This document shows positions 18,085 through 27,860 of a stretch of DNA of 64,000 nucleotides, piece after piece. The notes beneath the pieces are model-generated. The model worked only from the letters and a program-made list of their open reading frames with translations, had not been told where the DNA came from and searched no databases. The stretch is taken from contig CAKOXK010000007.1 of assembly GCA_934130085.1 (NCBI GenBank), positions 1 through 64,000 on the forward strand, read 5' to 3'. Position numbers and translations under genes: made by a program. Position 1 is the first letter of the stretch, and each line of letters begins with the position of its first letter. This DNA comes from an uncultured Clostridia bacterium. Lineage in GTDB: Bacteria; Bacillota; Clostridia; TANB77; CAG-508.

Positions 18085-19449
18085 ATGAAGTATTTTGGAA
18101 CTGATGGTATTAGAAGAATTGCAAATACTGAGCTTACGCCAGAGCTTGTATATAGGGTTGCAAAAGCCGGGGCTTATGTTTTATCAAAGCATGCTAATGG
18201 CAGAAAACCAACAATATTAATAGGAAGAGATACAAGAATTTCTGGCACTTTAATAGAAAGTGCAATGACTGCTGGTTTTTTAAGCTTTGGTGCAAATGTT
18301 AAATTAGTAGGGGTGGTTCCTACACCAGGAATTGCGTATTTAACCAAAAAGCTAAAGGCTGATGCCAGTGTTGTCATTTCTGCTTCACATAACAAATATG
18401 ATTATAACGGAATTAAATTTTTTAGTAATAAGGGAATGAAGATTCCAGATGAAATAGAAGAAGAGATTGAAAATGTTCTAGATAGTAATCAAATTGAGAA
18501 GCTTATTGCAAGACCAGAGGGAATTGGAGTTGCTGAGAACTGTGAAGAACTTCAAAGAGAGTATTTGTATTTCTTTAGAAAAACATTTGAGGATGATTTT
18601 GAAGTATTGAAGAAAGATGATTTTAAAGTTGCAATTGATGTAGCAAATGGCGCAACATATAAGATAGCAGATGAAGTATATAATATGCTTGGAATTAATC
18701 ATTATATTATAAATGATACTCCAAATGGGATAAATATAAATGAAAATTGTGGTTCTACTCATTTAGAAATGCTTAAAGAATTTGTTAAAAGCAATAAGTG
18801 TAATTTGGGTATTGCTTATGATGGCGATGGAGATAGATGTTTAGCAATAGACAAAGATGGAAATGAAATAGATGGTGATATAATTATGGCTATTATTTCA
18901 AAGTATATGAAAGAAAAAGGCACTCTAAAGAATAATTCACTAGTTGCAACTGTAATGAGTAATTTAGGTTTAAAGAAGTTCTGCGATAGTGAAAAAATAA
19001 AATTCATACAAACAAAAGTTGGAGATAGGTACGTATTAGAAAATATGTTAAAAAACGGATATAACATTGGAGGAGAACAATCAGGTCACATAATTTTTCT
19101 TGATTGCAATCCAACTGGTGATGGAATATTAACATCTCTAATGTTAATAAAAATAATTCTTGAATCTCAAAAAGATGTAACAGAGTTGAAAAAAATAATT
19201 AAAATATACCCACAAATATTAGTAAATGCCAAAGTTAATAGTGAGAAAAAGTATGACTTTGAGAAAGACAAAGAAATTCAAGAGAAAATTAAACATTTGA
19301 ATGATGAATTTAAAGATAACGGAAGAGTTTTAATAAGAGCTTCTGGAACAGAAAGCCTAGTGAGAGTTATGATAGAAGGTGAGAAGCAGGATTACATAAC
19401 AAAAAAAGCTAAAGAACTTGCAAAATTTATTGAACAAAAACTTGCATAA
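18085..19449 (+). CDS. glmM: Phosphoglucosamine mutase GlmM
   Basis: Converts glucosamine 6-phosphate to glucosamine 1-phosphate for peptidoglycan. The 454-residue protein starts with the family motif YFGTDGIRR and has the phosphoserine loop SASHNKYDYNGIKFF near residue 98, the metal-binding DGDGDR near 244, the sugar-binding GGEQSGH near 330 and the phosphate-binding RASGTESLVRVM near 413. All four functional loops are intact. Ribosome binding site AAAGGA. Confidence 0.96.
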   Translation: MKYFGTDGIRRIANTELTPELVYRVAKAGAYVLSKHANGRKPTILIGRDTRISGTLIESAMTAGFLSFGANVKLVGVVPTPGIAYLTKKLKADASVVISASHNKYDYNGIKFFSNKGMKIPDEIEEEIENVLDSNQIEKLIARPEGIGVAENCEELQREYLYFFRKTFEDDFEVLKKDDFKVAIDVANGATYKIADEVYNMLGINHYIINDTPNGININENCGSTHLEMLKEFVKSNKCNLGIAYDGDGDRCLAIDKDGNEIDGDIIMAIISKYMKEKGTLKNNSLVATVMSNLGLKKFCDSEKIKFIQTKVGDRYVLENMLKNGYNIGGEQSGHIIFLDCNPTGDGILTSLMLIKIILESQKDVTELKKIIKIYPQILVNAKVNSEKKYDFEKDKEIQEKIKHLNDEFKDNGRVLIRASGTESLVRVMIEGEKQDYITKKAKELAKFIEQKLA

Positions 19450-19665
19450 GATTAATTAAACGATTAATAAAGCAATAGAAAATGAAAACTAAGAATGCAA
19501 GTTATATTTGAAAAATAAATTTAAGTTTCTTATATAAGCCTTATGTAACGTTAAGTGAATGTTAAATGCAAAACTTATGTAACAAAAATTTAATACAAAT
19601 TTCATTGAAAAATAAACTTTCTTATTGTATAGTAATATATAGAAACAACAAAGGAGGAAAAAGGC

Positions 19666-20022
19666 ATGCCATTAATTGATTTTACACAAAGTTATTTTTT
19701 AATAATTGCCCTTATATTGTTTGTTCTTTGTCTTTTCTTAGCAAGAAATTTTAAGACTAACACAGTACCATGTATAATGTTATTAGTTTTCTGTGCTATT
19801 TTAGTAGGTCATACAATTGAATTAGCAAATGCACCACAAGAAATAGTTGAAACAATATCAAAATGCATAGTAATTGATGAAGCCTTTATATTCATTTCTT
19901 TCTTATCTTTCTTATGGCTAGATAAGATTCAAATCGAAGACAGAGCTAAGAAGAAAGGAAAGAATGCTAAAGAGGAAAAAACTGTAAAAGATGGACTTGA
20001 TTTCTTATGGAAAAAAGTCTAA
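19666..20022 (+). CDS. Small conserved-type membrane protein, unknown function
   Basis: 118 residues with three hydrophobic segments (about 8-27, 34-52 and 70-88) and a charged C-terminal tail rich in K and E. I do not recognise the family. Its own strong ribosome binding site (AAAGGAGGA) and its own terminator mark it as a real single-gene unit. Confidence 0.65.
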   Translation: MPLIDFTQSYFLIIALILFVLCLFLARNFKTNTVPCIMLLVFCAILVGHTIELANAPQEIVETISKCIVIDEAFIFISFLSFLWLDKIQIEDRAKKKGKNAKEEKTVKDGLDFLWKKV

Positions 20023-20058
20023 CAGTTGACTATACAATTAATAAGAGTTAACCTTATT

Positions 20059-20090
20059 AAGAACGTAAGAATTTCTTACGTTCTTTTCTT
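20059..20090 (+). terminator. Terminator after the 19.7-kb membrane protein gene
   Basis: Stem AAGAACGTAAG with CTTACGTTCTT, five-base loop, then TTCTTT. Confidence 0.8.
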
Positions 20091-20117
20091 TACTTATAAA
20101 ATCAATAGTGATATAAT
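20089..20117 (+). promoter_or_regulatory. Promoter of fba
   Basis: An extended -10 (TGATATAAT, 20109-20117) with a weak TTTACT -35 at 20089-20094, 17-bp spacer, directly after the terminator. Confidence 0.6.
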
Positions 20118-20180
20118 GCAGCTAAATTGTAAATAGGTAGCCATTAAACCTAAAATTAATGGAGAAAGTAAGGTGTAAAT

Positions 20181-21110
20181 ATGAGTTTAGTTACAACAAC
20201 AGAAATGTTTAAAAAATCTATTAAAGAAAAATTTGCTATTGGAGCATTTAATATTAATAACATGGAATTTGTACAAGCAATACTTGACGCAGCAGCAAAA
20301 GAAAATTCACCAGTTATACTTCAAACATCATCAAGTGCTATCAAATATGCAAGAATTCCTTATCTAAAGAAAATGGTAGAAGCAGGACTTGAAGAACATG
20401 ATGTACCAGTTGCCCTTCATCTTGACCATGGACCAGATTTTGAAACTTGCAAATTATGTGTTGACAGTGGTTATACATCAGTAATGTTTGATGGCTCAAA
20501 ATATGATTTTGAAGAGAATGTTAGAAAAACTAAAGAGGTTGTTGACTATGCTCATGCTCATGGAGTTGTGGTTGAAGCAGAGCTTGGCAAACTTGCAGGA
20601 GTCGAAGATGACGTAAATGTAAAAGAAGATGATGCAATGTACACTGATCCTAACCAAGCACTTGAGTTTGTTGAAAGAACAGGATGTGATTCACTTGCAA
20701 TAGCTATAGGAACAAGCCATGGAGCATATAAATTTAAAGGAGAAGCAAGACTTCGCTTTGATATACTTGAAAAGGTAAAAGCATTAATGCCTGATGTTCC
20801 AATTGTACTACATGGAGCTTCAACAGTTATTCCTGAATATGTTGAAATGTGCAACAAATATGGAGCAAATATGCCTGGAGCAAAAGGTGTACCTGATGAA
20901 ATGCTACATGAAGCAAGTAAAAGAGGCGTTTCAAAAATCAATGTTGATACAGACCTTCGTTTAGCTATGACAGCAGGAATAAGAAAGACATTCATTGAAT
21001 CACCTGAAATATTTGACCCAAGAAAATATTTAGGACTTGGAAGAGAGTACATAGAAGAAACTGTAGCTCATAAAATGAGAGATGTATTCGGATGCTCAAA
21101 CAAAGCTTAA
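20181..21110 (+). CDS. fba: Fructose-bisphosphate aldolase, class II
   Basis: Zinc-dependent aldolase splitting fructose 1,6-bisphosphate in glycolysis. The 309-residue protein has the zinc ligands and catalytic region in ALHLDHGPDFE near residue 80, DGSKYDFEENV near 104, EAELGKLAGVED near 132, HGAYKF near 180, and the phosphate- and zinc-binding HGAST near 212. Ends in a typical VAHKMRDVFGCS-like tail. Ribosome binding site AAGGTG. Single-gene unit with its own promoter. Confidence 0.95.
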   Translation: MSLVTTTEMFKKSIKEKFAIGAFNINNMEFVQAILDAAAKENSPVILQTSSSAIKYARIPYLKKMVEAGLEEHDVPVALHLDHGPDFETCKLCVDSGYTSVMFDGSKYDFEENVRKTKEVVDYAHAHGVVVEAELGKLAGVEDDVNVKEDDAMYTDPNQALEFVERTGCDSLAIAIGTSHGAYKFKGEARLRFDILEKVKALMPDVPIVLHGASTVIPEYVEMCNKYGANMPGAKGVPDEMLHEASKRGVSKINVDTDLRLAMTAGIRKTFIESPEIFDPRKYLGLGREYIEETVAHKMRDVFGCSNKA

Positions 21111-21238
21111 TAAGTACGGTTCCAAAGTGTAATAAGTAGAATATTTAATTGAATAGATTGTACAATGTATAAAAAACAAATACATAAAATAATCAATTAA
21201 TTAAAAGAATATAAAATTGTTAAAATAAAGAAAAGGAA

Positions 21239-21697
21239 ATGAAATTGGAAAAGAATAAGCTAATTGCAAAGAACCAAGCTGCATATCACAACTATGATAT
21301 AATTGATAAAATTGAAGCTGGAATAGTATTATTTGGTACAGAAATAAAATCAATAAGGCAAGGAAAAGTTAACTTAAAAGACAGTTATGCAGTAATCGAA
21401 AAGAACAAAGAAGTTTTTGTATACTCAATGAACATAAGCAATTATGAAAACGGAAACATATACAATAAAGATCCATTAAGACCAAAGAAACTATTATTAA
21501 ACAAAAATGAAATAAACAAACTAATAGGTTTAACTTCACAAAAAGGTTATTCACTTATTCCAATTTCATTGTACTTTAAAGGTAACTTTGTAAAGATGGA
21601 ACTTGGAATTGGCAGAGGAAAGAAACTTTTTGACAAAAGAGAAGATTTAAAGAAAAAGGAAGCAGATATTAAAATTGCAAGGTATCTAAAGAATTAA
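21239..21697 (+). CDS. smpB: SsrA-binding protein SmpB
   Basis: Binds tmRNA and delivers it to stalled ribosomes. The 152-residue protein has the family core EAGIVLFGTEIKSIRQGKVNLKDSY cut in two parts around residues 27-51 and the basic C-terminal tail KKLFDKREDLKKKEADIKIARY that enters the decoding channel. The ATG at 21239 lies only three bases after AAAGGA; the TTG at 21245 (giving MEKNK) has better spacing and may be the true start. A tmRNA gene, often next to smpB in clostridia, is not found in this window. Confidence 0.94.
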   Translation: MKLEKNKLIAKNQAAYHNYDIIDKIEAGIVLFGTEIKSIRQGKVNLKDSYAVIEKNKEVFVYSMNISNYENGNIYNKDPLRPKKLLLNKNEINKLIGLTSQKGYSLIPISLYFKGNFVKMELGIGRGKKLFDKREDLKKKEADIKIARYLKN

Positions 21698-21717
21698 TTA
21701 TCTTATAGTATTAAATA

Positions 21718-21766
21718 AAGAAAAGTTCAAGTTGCTTTAATAGTTAAAAGCTGAACTTTTCTTTTA
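21718..21766. terminator. Bidirectional terminator between smpB and the convergent kinase-like gene
   Basis: Arms AAAGAAAAGTTCA and TGAACTTTTCTTT form a 13-bp stem with a loop of about 21 bases and T-runs on both strands. It overlaps the 3' end of the reverse-strand gene. Confidence 0.7.
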
Positions 21767-22307
21767 TTATTTTTGCAACTTCAGATGCAGGGATGTTTGA
21801 ATTATCTAGTTGAATATAATTTTTAAAATTTAGCTCATTAGGCAACGAGTAATTACGATGTTTTTCTTCGGCGTGGAATATCTGTTTTTCACTAAATTCA
21901 ATATTTCTTTTTTCAGGTTTGCATGATAATCGATTTTCTGTTTTATTTCTTTCAAGCCTAATACTAAGAGGAGCATTAAGTTCAACATAGTAAAATTCTC
22001 CACCGTTAGATTCAAAAATGTTTTTAAAATTCCTAATATTTTCTAAATCGGATTCCTTATCATAATTTACCACATAAGTAAAGACTATTCCTGGAATGGT
22101 GCTCTTCGAAAAATATTCTAACATGTTGACTCTAAGTATTTTTACTAATTCTTGGCCTTCTTTAGTACTATAGCTAAAAAAATTATTTACAAGATCTATA
22201 GTCATATGATTATGAAACAGTTTAAATTTTGTTATTTTGACTAATTCTTGTCCAACTGTCATTTTACCAACTGCCTGTGGACCAGTTATCATTATTAATT
22301 TTGACAT
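21744..22307 (-). CDS. P-loop kinase-like protein, AAA-type small NTPase
   Basis: 187 residues with Walker A GPQAVGKMTVG at about 8-18 and the look of a small nucleotide or shikimate-kinase-like P-loop protein (FHNHMTIDLVNNF near 36, a lid-like KTENRLSCKPEKR near 120). Substrate unknown. The upstream in-frame extension is rejected because a strong ribosome binding site (AGGAGG) sits just before ATG 22307. Convergent with smpB and sharing its terminator. Confidence 0.7.
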   Translation of the reverse strand: MSKLIMITGPQAVGKMTVGQELVKITKFKLFHNHMTIDLVNNFFSYSTKEGQELVKILRVNMLEYFSKSTIPGIVFTYVVNYDKESDLENIRNFKNIFESNGGEFYYVELNAPLSIRLERNKTENRLSCKPEKRNIEFSEKQIFHAEEKHRNYSLPNELNFKNYIQLDNSNIPASEVAKIIKEKFSF

Positions 22308-22456
22308 AAAAACCTCCTTTTTTATAGAAGTATTATAAGCTAGAGAACAAAAGAAATCAATGAAAAGGCAATCAATTAAATAAATTTTACATAAAATCAA
22401 AATTAATGGATAAATTAATAGCGTATAAAAGTGAAATTAAGAAAGGAAATGCAATT

Positions 22457-22954
22457 ATGAAAAAGAAAATAATTTATTCATTAATTTTGTTTTGCTTATT
22501 TTCAATGGTTACAATAACGTCTGTGTTTGCAATTGATAAAAATCAGGTCGTTGGTGAGAATACAGTAATGGGAAACGTAGTTACTCATGTAGATAATGGA
22601 ATTGATAATGCCAAAAATGGAATTAAAGATGCAGGAGAAGGCGCAAGAAACGTTGCAACAGGTGTAGCAGGAGGAGTAAAAAATGTAACAGAGCACGTTG
22701 GCAACTCAATCAAAGATGCAGGCGAAACTGTTTCTAATAGTACAAATAATGCAATGATATATTCTGCTGAGACAACAAGCTTAAATAATGAGAATGCTTA
22801 TACTTTTTTAGGAATTAATGCGAATACTTGGATGTGGATTATTATTATAATTATAGCAATTCTTATAATTGTACTGATTGTAAAATATTCAGATGATAGA
22901 AACAAAAATCACAATGATAATCACTATGATCATTATAAAGATGATGAAAAATAA
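22457..22954 (+). CDS. Exported, C-terminally anchored protein with glycine/valine-rich repeats
   Basis: 165 residues from ATG 22457 (ribosome binding site AAAGGAA; the longer frame from 22406 lacks one). Signal peptide (about 4-24), then a region of short amphipathic repeats of the type D-x-G-x-x-[VA]-x-x-G (GIKDAGEGARNVATG, VKNVTEHVGNSIKDAGE), a C-terminal membrane segment (about 118-140) and a His/Asp/Asn-rich tail (HNDNHYDHYKDDEK) that could bind metal. No family recognised. Its design resembles the Ser-rich protein at 28.1 kb: signal, low-complexity stalk, C-terminal membrane segment. Confidence 0.65.
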   Translation: MKKKIIYSLILFCLFSMVTITSVFAIDKNQVVGENTVMGNVVTHVDNGIDNAKNGIKDAGEGARNVATGVAGGVKNVTEHVGNSIKDAGETVSNSTNNAMIYSAETTSLNNENAYTFLGINANTWMWIIIIIIAILIIVLIVKYSDDRNKNHNDNHYDHYKDDEK

Positions 22955-23228
22955 AAAAATCAATTTATATGAAGTTATATGAAAAAATTTTGGAGAGAGG
23001 ATATTTTAGACGAATAATCTTGAAGTAGCTTCTCTTTTTATTTACACTTTTTTAATGGCACAAGTAATAAAATTAATATTTTCTTTAAGCGAAAAAAAAT
23101 ATAATTCTGTAAAATAAATGTAACTTGCACAAAAAAATCATTTATATCAAAAAAGTAATACATTTGTTCTATTGAAATTTTTTTATTTAAGTAGTATAGT
23201 ATCAATATCAAATTTAAAAGGATGTATT

Positions 23229-24779
23229 ATGGTAAAAAATATATTACAATTATTAGAAGATACTAATAGAAATTTTCCAAATAAAATAGCATTTGGAGAG
23301 AGCCAAAGAGAAATTACTTATAATGAGTTTACAAGCGATTGCAAGAAAATTGGTACCTTCTTATCAAAATTAAATAATAATAAAAAGCCAATAGTCATAT
23401 TTATTGATAAGACTATAAATTGCCTAGAGGCAATGTTTGGAGTTCTTTATAGTGGAAATTTCTATACAATTATTGATACAAAGTCTCCTAGAGATAGAAT
23501 GCAATCTATAATTGATACTTTAGAACCGATTGCGGTTGTTACTGATGAAAAAAACAAAGTAAAGCTTGAAAAACTTTCAATTGATAATTTAAAAAATGTA
23601 GTTTTATTAGAAGATGCTAAGGAAACCAAAATTGATAGTGAAAAACTTGCCGAGATTAGGGATAATCAGATAGATACAGATGTAATGTATATTTTATTTA
23701 CTTCTGGTTCAACTGGAGTTCCTAAAGGAACAGTTTTATCTCATAAAGCTGTTATTTCCTATATAAATTGGGTAAAGGATACTTTTGATATAAATGAAAA
23801 GACTATATGGGGTAGTCAAACTCCATTTTACTTTAGTATGTCTATTACAGATGTATTTACAACTATACTTACTGGAGCTACTCTATATATTATTCCTAAA
23901 ATGTTGTTTTCATTTCCTATAAAACTAATTGAGTTTTTGAATAAAAAGAAAGTAAATACAATTTATTGGGTCCCTTCGGCATTATGTTTGGTTGCAAATC
24001 TTGGAGCTCTTGAAATGGCTAAAATAGATGTTCTTAAAAAGGTACTTTTTGCTGGAGAGGTAATGCCAACAAAACAACTTAATATGTGGATAAGCAAATT
24101 CCCAAATGTATTATTTGCTAATCTTTATGGCCCAACAGAAACCACAGATATATGTTCATATTACATAGTAAATAGAAAATTCGAGAATAATGAATCAATA
24201 CCAATTGGTTCACACTGTAATAATTGTGATTTAATGATTGTTGATGAAAATATGAAAGAAATAAAACTTGAAAAAGATTCTGATGGCAATTATGTAGAAT
24301 CAAAGTCGGGCGAATTGTATGCAAGAGGATCATTTTTGGCTAATGGATATTATAAAAATCCAACAAAAACCAGTGAAGTGTTTGTGCAAAATCCTTTACA
24401 AAATGCATATCCAGAAATTGTGTACAAAACAGGAGACATAGTAAAGTATAATGATAAAGGAGAAATAATATATCTTTCAAGAAAAGATTATCAAATAAAG
24501 CATCTGGGCTACAGAATAGAGCTAGGCGAAATTGAAAGAAATATTTATGGAATTGAAGAAGTAACACTATGTGCTGCAATTTATGATGATGAGAATCAAA
24601 AGATTGTTCTTTACTATCAAGGAGAAATTGATGAGAATAATTTGGCAAAGAAGGTTAATGATATATTACTGCCTTACATGAGACCAAACACATACATAAG
24701 ATTAAGCCATATACCATATAATAGTAATGGAAAAATTGATAGGAAGAAATTAAAAAGTGACTACATAAATAATCAATAA
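23229..24779 (+). CDS. dltA: DltA-like D-alanine--carrier protein ligase
   Basis: An adenylate-forming enzyme of 516 residues that activates an amino acid (D-alanine in DltA) and loads it on a carrier protein. Motifs: LFTSGSTGVPKG near residue 159 (A3), NLYGPTETTD near 299 (A5), YKTGDIVKYN near 400 (A7), and the lysine motif NSNGKIDRKKL at the C-terminus (A10). I start at ATG 23229 behind AAAGGATG; the frame extending to 23172 has no ribosome binding site. It heads a four-gene dlt-like order: ligase, carrier, MBOAT, SGNH protein. The acyl group is inferred from this context, not from the binding pocket. Confidence 0.88.
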   Translation: MVKNILQLLEDTNRNFPNKIAFGESQREITYNEFTSDCKKIGTFLSKLNNNKKPIVIFIDKTINCLEAMFGVLYSGNFYTIIDTKSPRDRMQSIIDTLEPIAVVTDEKNKVKLEKLSIDNLKNVVLLEDAKETKIDSEKLAEIRDNQIDTDVMYILFTSGSTGVPKGTVLSHKAVISYINWVKDTFDINEKTIWGSQTPFYFSMSITDVFTTILTGATLYIIPKMLFSFPIKLIEFLNKKKVNTIYWVPSALCLVANLGALEMAKIDVLKKVLFAGEVMPTKQLNMWISKFPNVLFANLYGPTETTDICSYYIVNRKFENNESIPIGSHCNNCDLMIVDENMKEIKLEKDSDGNYVESKSGELYARGSFLANGYYKNPTKTSEVFVQNPLQNAYPEIVYKTGDIVKYNDKGEIIYLSRKDYQIKHLGYRIELGEIERNIYGIEEVTLCAAIYDDENQKIVLYYQGEIDENNLAKKVNDILLPYMRPNTYIRLSHIPYNSNGKIDRKKLKSDYINNQ

Positions 24780-24918
24780 CAATGTGAATTTTAAGTATAA
24801 GATGTTAAAAAAATAGCAAATTGGTAAATATATTTTATAATAATTAATTATGATAATTAAAAGTAAAACAGTATTTTAAATGTATATAAAGAAAAATAAA
24901 ATGTATATGGAGGAAAAA

Positions 24919-25146
24919 ATGGAAGATTTAATTAAAATTTTAAGTGAAATTAAACCAGGAGTTGATTTTGAAGAAGAAGAAAATTTAATGGAGGATGAAA
25001 TATTAGATTCATTTGATATAGTAAGTCTTGTTGCTAAAATTGATGAAGAATTTGATGTAGAAATAACACCAAAAGACTTAGTACCAGAGAATTTTAAATC
25101 AGCAAAAACAATATATGATTTAATAACAAAATTGCAAGATGAGTAG
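24919..25146 (+). CDS. dltC: DltC-like carrier protein
   Basis: A 75-residue acyl carrier protein. The phosphopantetheine serine is in EILDSFDIVSLV near residue 33. ATG 24919 has GGAGG eleven bases upstream; the longer frame from 24880 has nothing comparable. The 139-base gap from dltA is unusually long for such an operon, and 24 bases separate it from dltB. Confidence 0.88.
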   Translation: MEDLIKILSEIKPGVDFEEEENLMEDEILDSFDIVSLVAKIDEEFDVEITPKDLVPENFKSAKTIYDLITKLQDE

Positions 25147-25170
25147 AGAAGAAAAGGGGGAGCATAACCA

Positions 25171-26751
25171 ATGCTTATTAATTCACTAGAGTTTATTGCG
25201 TTTGTATTTATAATACTAATTGCATACAAAATAGTACCAAAGAAAATCAAATGGGTAATTCTTCTAATTGCCAGTTACATATTCTTTATTTTAAATAGCA
25301 AAGCATTGACCATTTTCTTAGTAATATCAACTTTAACTGTTTATTTTTCAGCTTTGAAGATAGGAAAAATTGAAAAGAATGCTAAATCAAAATGCAAAGA
25401 GATAAATGAAAAAGAACAGAAAAAAGAAATTAAAAGACTTGCTAAAAGAAATAAAAAGATTGTTTTAGTGATTGGAATTTTAATAAACATTGGAATGCTT
25501 GTTACATTAAAATACTCATCAACTTTTATACAAGAATTAAACAATTTATTCAAAACTAATATGACTGTTTTCAAATTTATGCTACCTTTGGGAATTTCAT
25601 ATTATACATTGCAAGCAATTTCATATATTGTAGATGTATACAGAGGAAAGTGCGAAGCAGATAAAAATATAGGAAAAGTTGCTCTATTTTTATCATTCTT
25701 CCCACAGATGGTAGAAGGCCCAATAGGTAGATATGATAGATTGGCAAACCAGCTATATGAGCCACATGAAATTACATATAATAATTTTCAAAGTGGTGCA
25801 GAACTAATGCTATGGGGTTATTTTAAGAAGATGGTTATAGCAGATAGAGTTGCGATGTATGTTGATGCTGTATTTGCTGATTATACTTGCTACTCTGGTC
25901 CAATAATTGCACTAGCAATAGTAGGATATACTCTCCAAATATATGCAGAATTTTCAGGTGGAATTGATATAATTAGAGGTGTTTCTGAATTGTTTGGTAT
26001 TCATCTTGATCAAAACTTTGAAAGACCATTTTATTCAAGATCAATTGATGAATTTTGGAGAAGATGGAATATTACACTTGGAACCTGGCTAAAAGACTAT
26101 GTTTTCTATCCTGTATCACTTTCAAAATTTTCAATGAAAATTACACTAGCGTCTAAGAAAATTTTTAAAGAAAGCTATATGAGTAAAATAATTCCAAGTG
26201 CATGTTCACTTCTTTGCGTATGGATATGCAATGGATTTTGGCATGGATCAGGAATTAAATATATAATTTATGGCTTATATTACTACGTGATAATGATGCT
26301 AGGAAAGATACTAGAGCCAGTAGGTAAAAAAATAATTAAAATATTGAAAATTAATACAGAAGCCTGGAGCTACAAACTATGGCAAATTTTAAGAACAGGA
26401 ATATTTGTGTGTTTTGGTATGTTAATATTTAGAGCAGATACTCTAAGAGCATCAGTTGATATGTTTAAGTCAATTCCAAAAATACATGATATTGAAATGA
26501 TGTTCAATGGCAAGATGTGGTCCTTAGGAGGAATGACTTCAGGCGACTGGAAGGTCTTAATAATCGCAACACTTGTATTTGTAATGGTAAGCGTATTACA
26601 AGAACATGGTAAGAAAATAAGAGAAACACTAAACAAACAAAATATAATATTTAAATGGATTGTTTTAATAGCACTAATTGTTTCAATAATAGTATTTGGT
26701 ATATATGGGGAAGGTTATAATGTACAAAGCTTTATATATGGTCAATTTTAG
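25171..26751 (+). CDS. dltB: DltB-like MBOAT-family O-acyltransferase
   Basis: A 526-residue membrane protein of the MBOAT family with about 11-12 membrane segments. The conserved catalytic region CNGFWHGSGIKYIIYGLYYY lies near residue 350, with the MBOAT histidine in FWHG, and FERPFYSRSIDEFWRRWN near 285 is the cytoplasmic-loop motif that meets the carrier protein. It passes the activated acyl group across the membrane to an envelope polymer. Ribosome binding site AAAAGGGGGAG. Confidence 0.9.
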   Translation: MLINSLEFIAFVFIILIAYKIVPKKIKWVILLIASYIFFILNSKALTIFLVISTLTVYFSALKIGKIEKNAKSKCKEINEKEQKKEIKRLAKRNKKIVLVIGILINIGMLVTLKYSSTFIQELNNLFKTNMTVFKFMLPLGISYYTLQAISYIVDVYRGKCEADKNIGKVALFLSFFPQMVEGPIGRYDRLANQLYEPHEITYNNFQSGAELMLWGYFKKMVIADRVAMYVDAVFADYTCYSGPIIALAIVGYTLQIYAEFSGGIDIIRGVSELFGIHLDQNFERPFYSRSIDEFWRRWNITLGTWLKDYVFYPVSLSKFSMKITLASKKIFKESYMSKIIPSACSLLCVWICNGFWHGSGIKYIIYGLYYYVIMMLGKILEPVGKKIIKILKINTEAWSYKLWQILRTGIFVCFGMLIFRADTLRASVDMFKSIPKIHDIEMMFNGKMWSLGGMTSGDWKVLIIATLVFVMVSVLQEHGKKIRETLNKQNIIFKWIVLIALIVSIIVFGIYGEGYNVQSFIYGQF

Positions 26752-26764
26752 AAAGGGGAGAAGA

Positions 26765-27835
26765 ATGAAGAACTTTATTAAATTTATAATATTCTTAGCA
26801 ATACTACTTGTAACATTATCAATTTGCACATTCATTCTTAACCCAGCAGGAAGTTTTAATGAATGGAATGCAACAAATACAATAGTGGATTTTTACAAGC
26901 AAGATAAAGAAACTATAGATGTTATGTATCTAGGTGCATCTGGAGTATATACTGGAGTATCTCCATTTGAAATATATCAAGAAGATGGAATAACAGGATA
27001 TTCGTTATCAACTCCAGGACAAAAAATATGGTCATCATATTATTTGATAAAAGAAGCTCTAAAAACGCAAAAGCCTAAAATGATATTTTTAGAAAGCGGA
27101 GAGATATTCAACTCGGCAAAAAATGAACAAGAGTTAAATAAAAGAAATGTAATAGATACAATGAAATTTGGAAAAAACAAACTAGAAATGATTAACGACG
27201 AAATATATGGTTTCTCAAACTGGCAAAAGCTAGGATGTGTATTTCCAATACTAAGATACCATGGAAGATGGGATAAAATAGATCAAAATGATGTAAGAAA
27301 ACTTGTATGCAGAGGAGAAAACACATATAAAGGTTATCTTCTAGAGTCAAGAATAAAAAAATTAGCAGGAAGAAATAAAAGAATAAAGAGTGAAAAAGAA
27401 GAATTAAATGAGAACTTTGATGAAATCAAAACATCAGACGTATCAGAAGACGCAAAAAAATATATACAAAAGATATTAGAAATATGCAATCAAAATGAAA
27501 TTAAACTGGTATTATTAAAGATACCAGAGCCAACATACTGGTCTGTAGAAAAGAGTGCATCTGTTTATAAATATGCAGAGGAGATACATGTTCAATATAT
27601 AGATTTAAACTATGATGAAAATATAAACATTGATTGGGATAAAGATACTCAAGATGAGGGAAACCACTTAAATATATATGGAGCAGAAAAGGTTGGAAAG
27701 TATATAGCAACCTACTTAAAAAACAACTACAATTTAGATGACCACAGAAATGATGAGAAATATCAAAAATGGAATGATGAACTAGAAAATTATAAAAAAC
27801 AAAAAGAAATAGTGAAAGAAAGGGGACATGGGTAA
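26765..27835 (+). CDS. dltD: DltD-like SGNH hydrolase-fold protein
   Basis: 356 residues: an N-terminal membrane anchor (about 5-25) and an extracytoplasmic SGNH-like domain. The probable nucleophile is Ser59 in YLGASGVYTG; the Asp-x-x-His pair is in DEGNHLNIYGAEK near residue 300. In the dlt pathway DltD completes transfer of D-alanine to teichoic acid. I use ATG 26765 behind AAAGGGGAG; the upstream start at 26696 overlaps dltB. The sequence is not close to textbook DltD, so the polymer modified may differ. Confidence 0.8.
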   Translation: MKNFIKFIIFLAILLVTLSICTFILNPAGSFNEWNATNTIVDFYKQDKETIDVMYLGASGVYTGVSPFEIYQEDGITGYSLSTPGQKIWSSYYLIKEALKTQKPKMIFLESGEIFNSAKNEQELNKRNVIDTMKFGKNKLEMINDEIYGFSNWQKLGCVFPILRYHGRWDKIDQNDVRKLVCRGENTYKGYLLESRIKKLAGRNKRIKSEKEELNENFDEIKTSDVSEDAKKYIQKILEICNQNEIKLVLLKIPEPTYWSVEKSASVYKYAEEIHVQYIDLNYDENINIDWDKDTQDEGNHLNIYGAEKVGKYIATYLKNNYNLDDHRNDEKYQKWNDELENYKKQKEIVKERGHG

Positions 27836-27860
27836 ACTGTAATAATGCTAAGAAAAAAGA

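Noticed and set aside
22955..23228. A dltX-type small gene before dltA
   Set aside because: No short frame with a ribosome binding site and a membrane segment was found in this gap, only A/T-rich sequence with a weak GAGA...TCTC hairpin.
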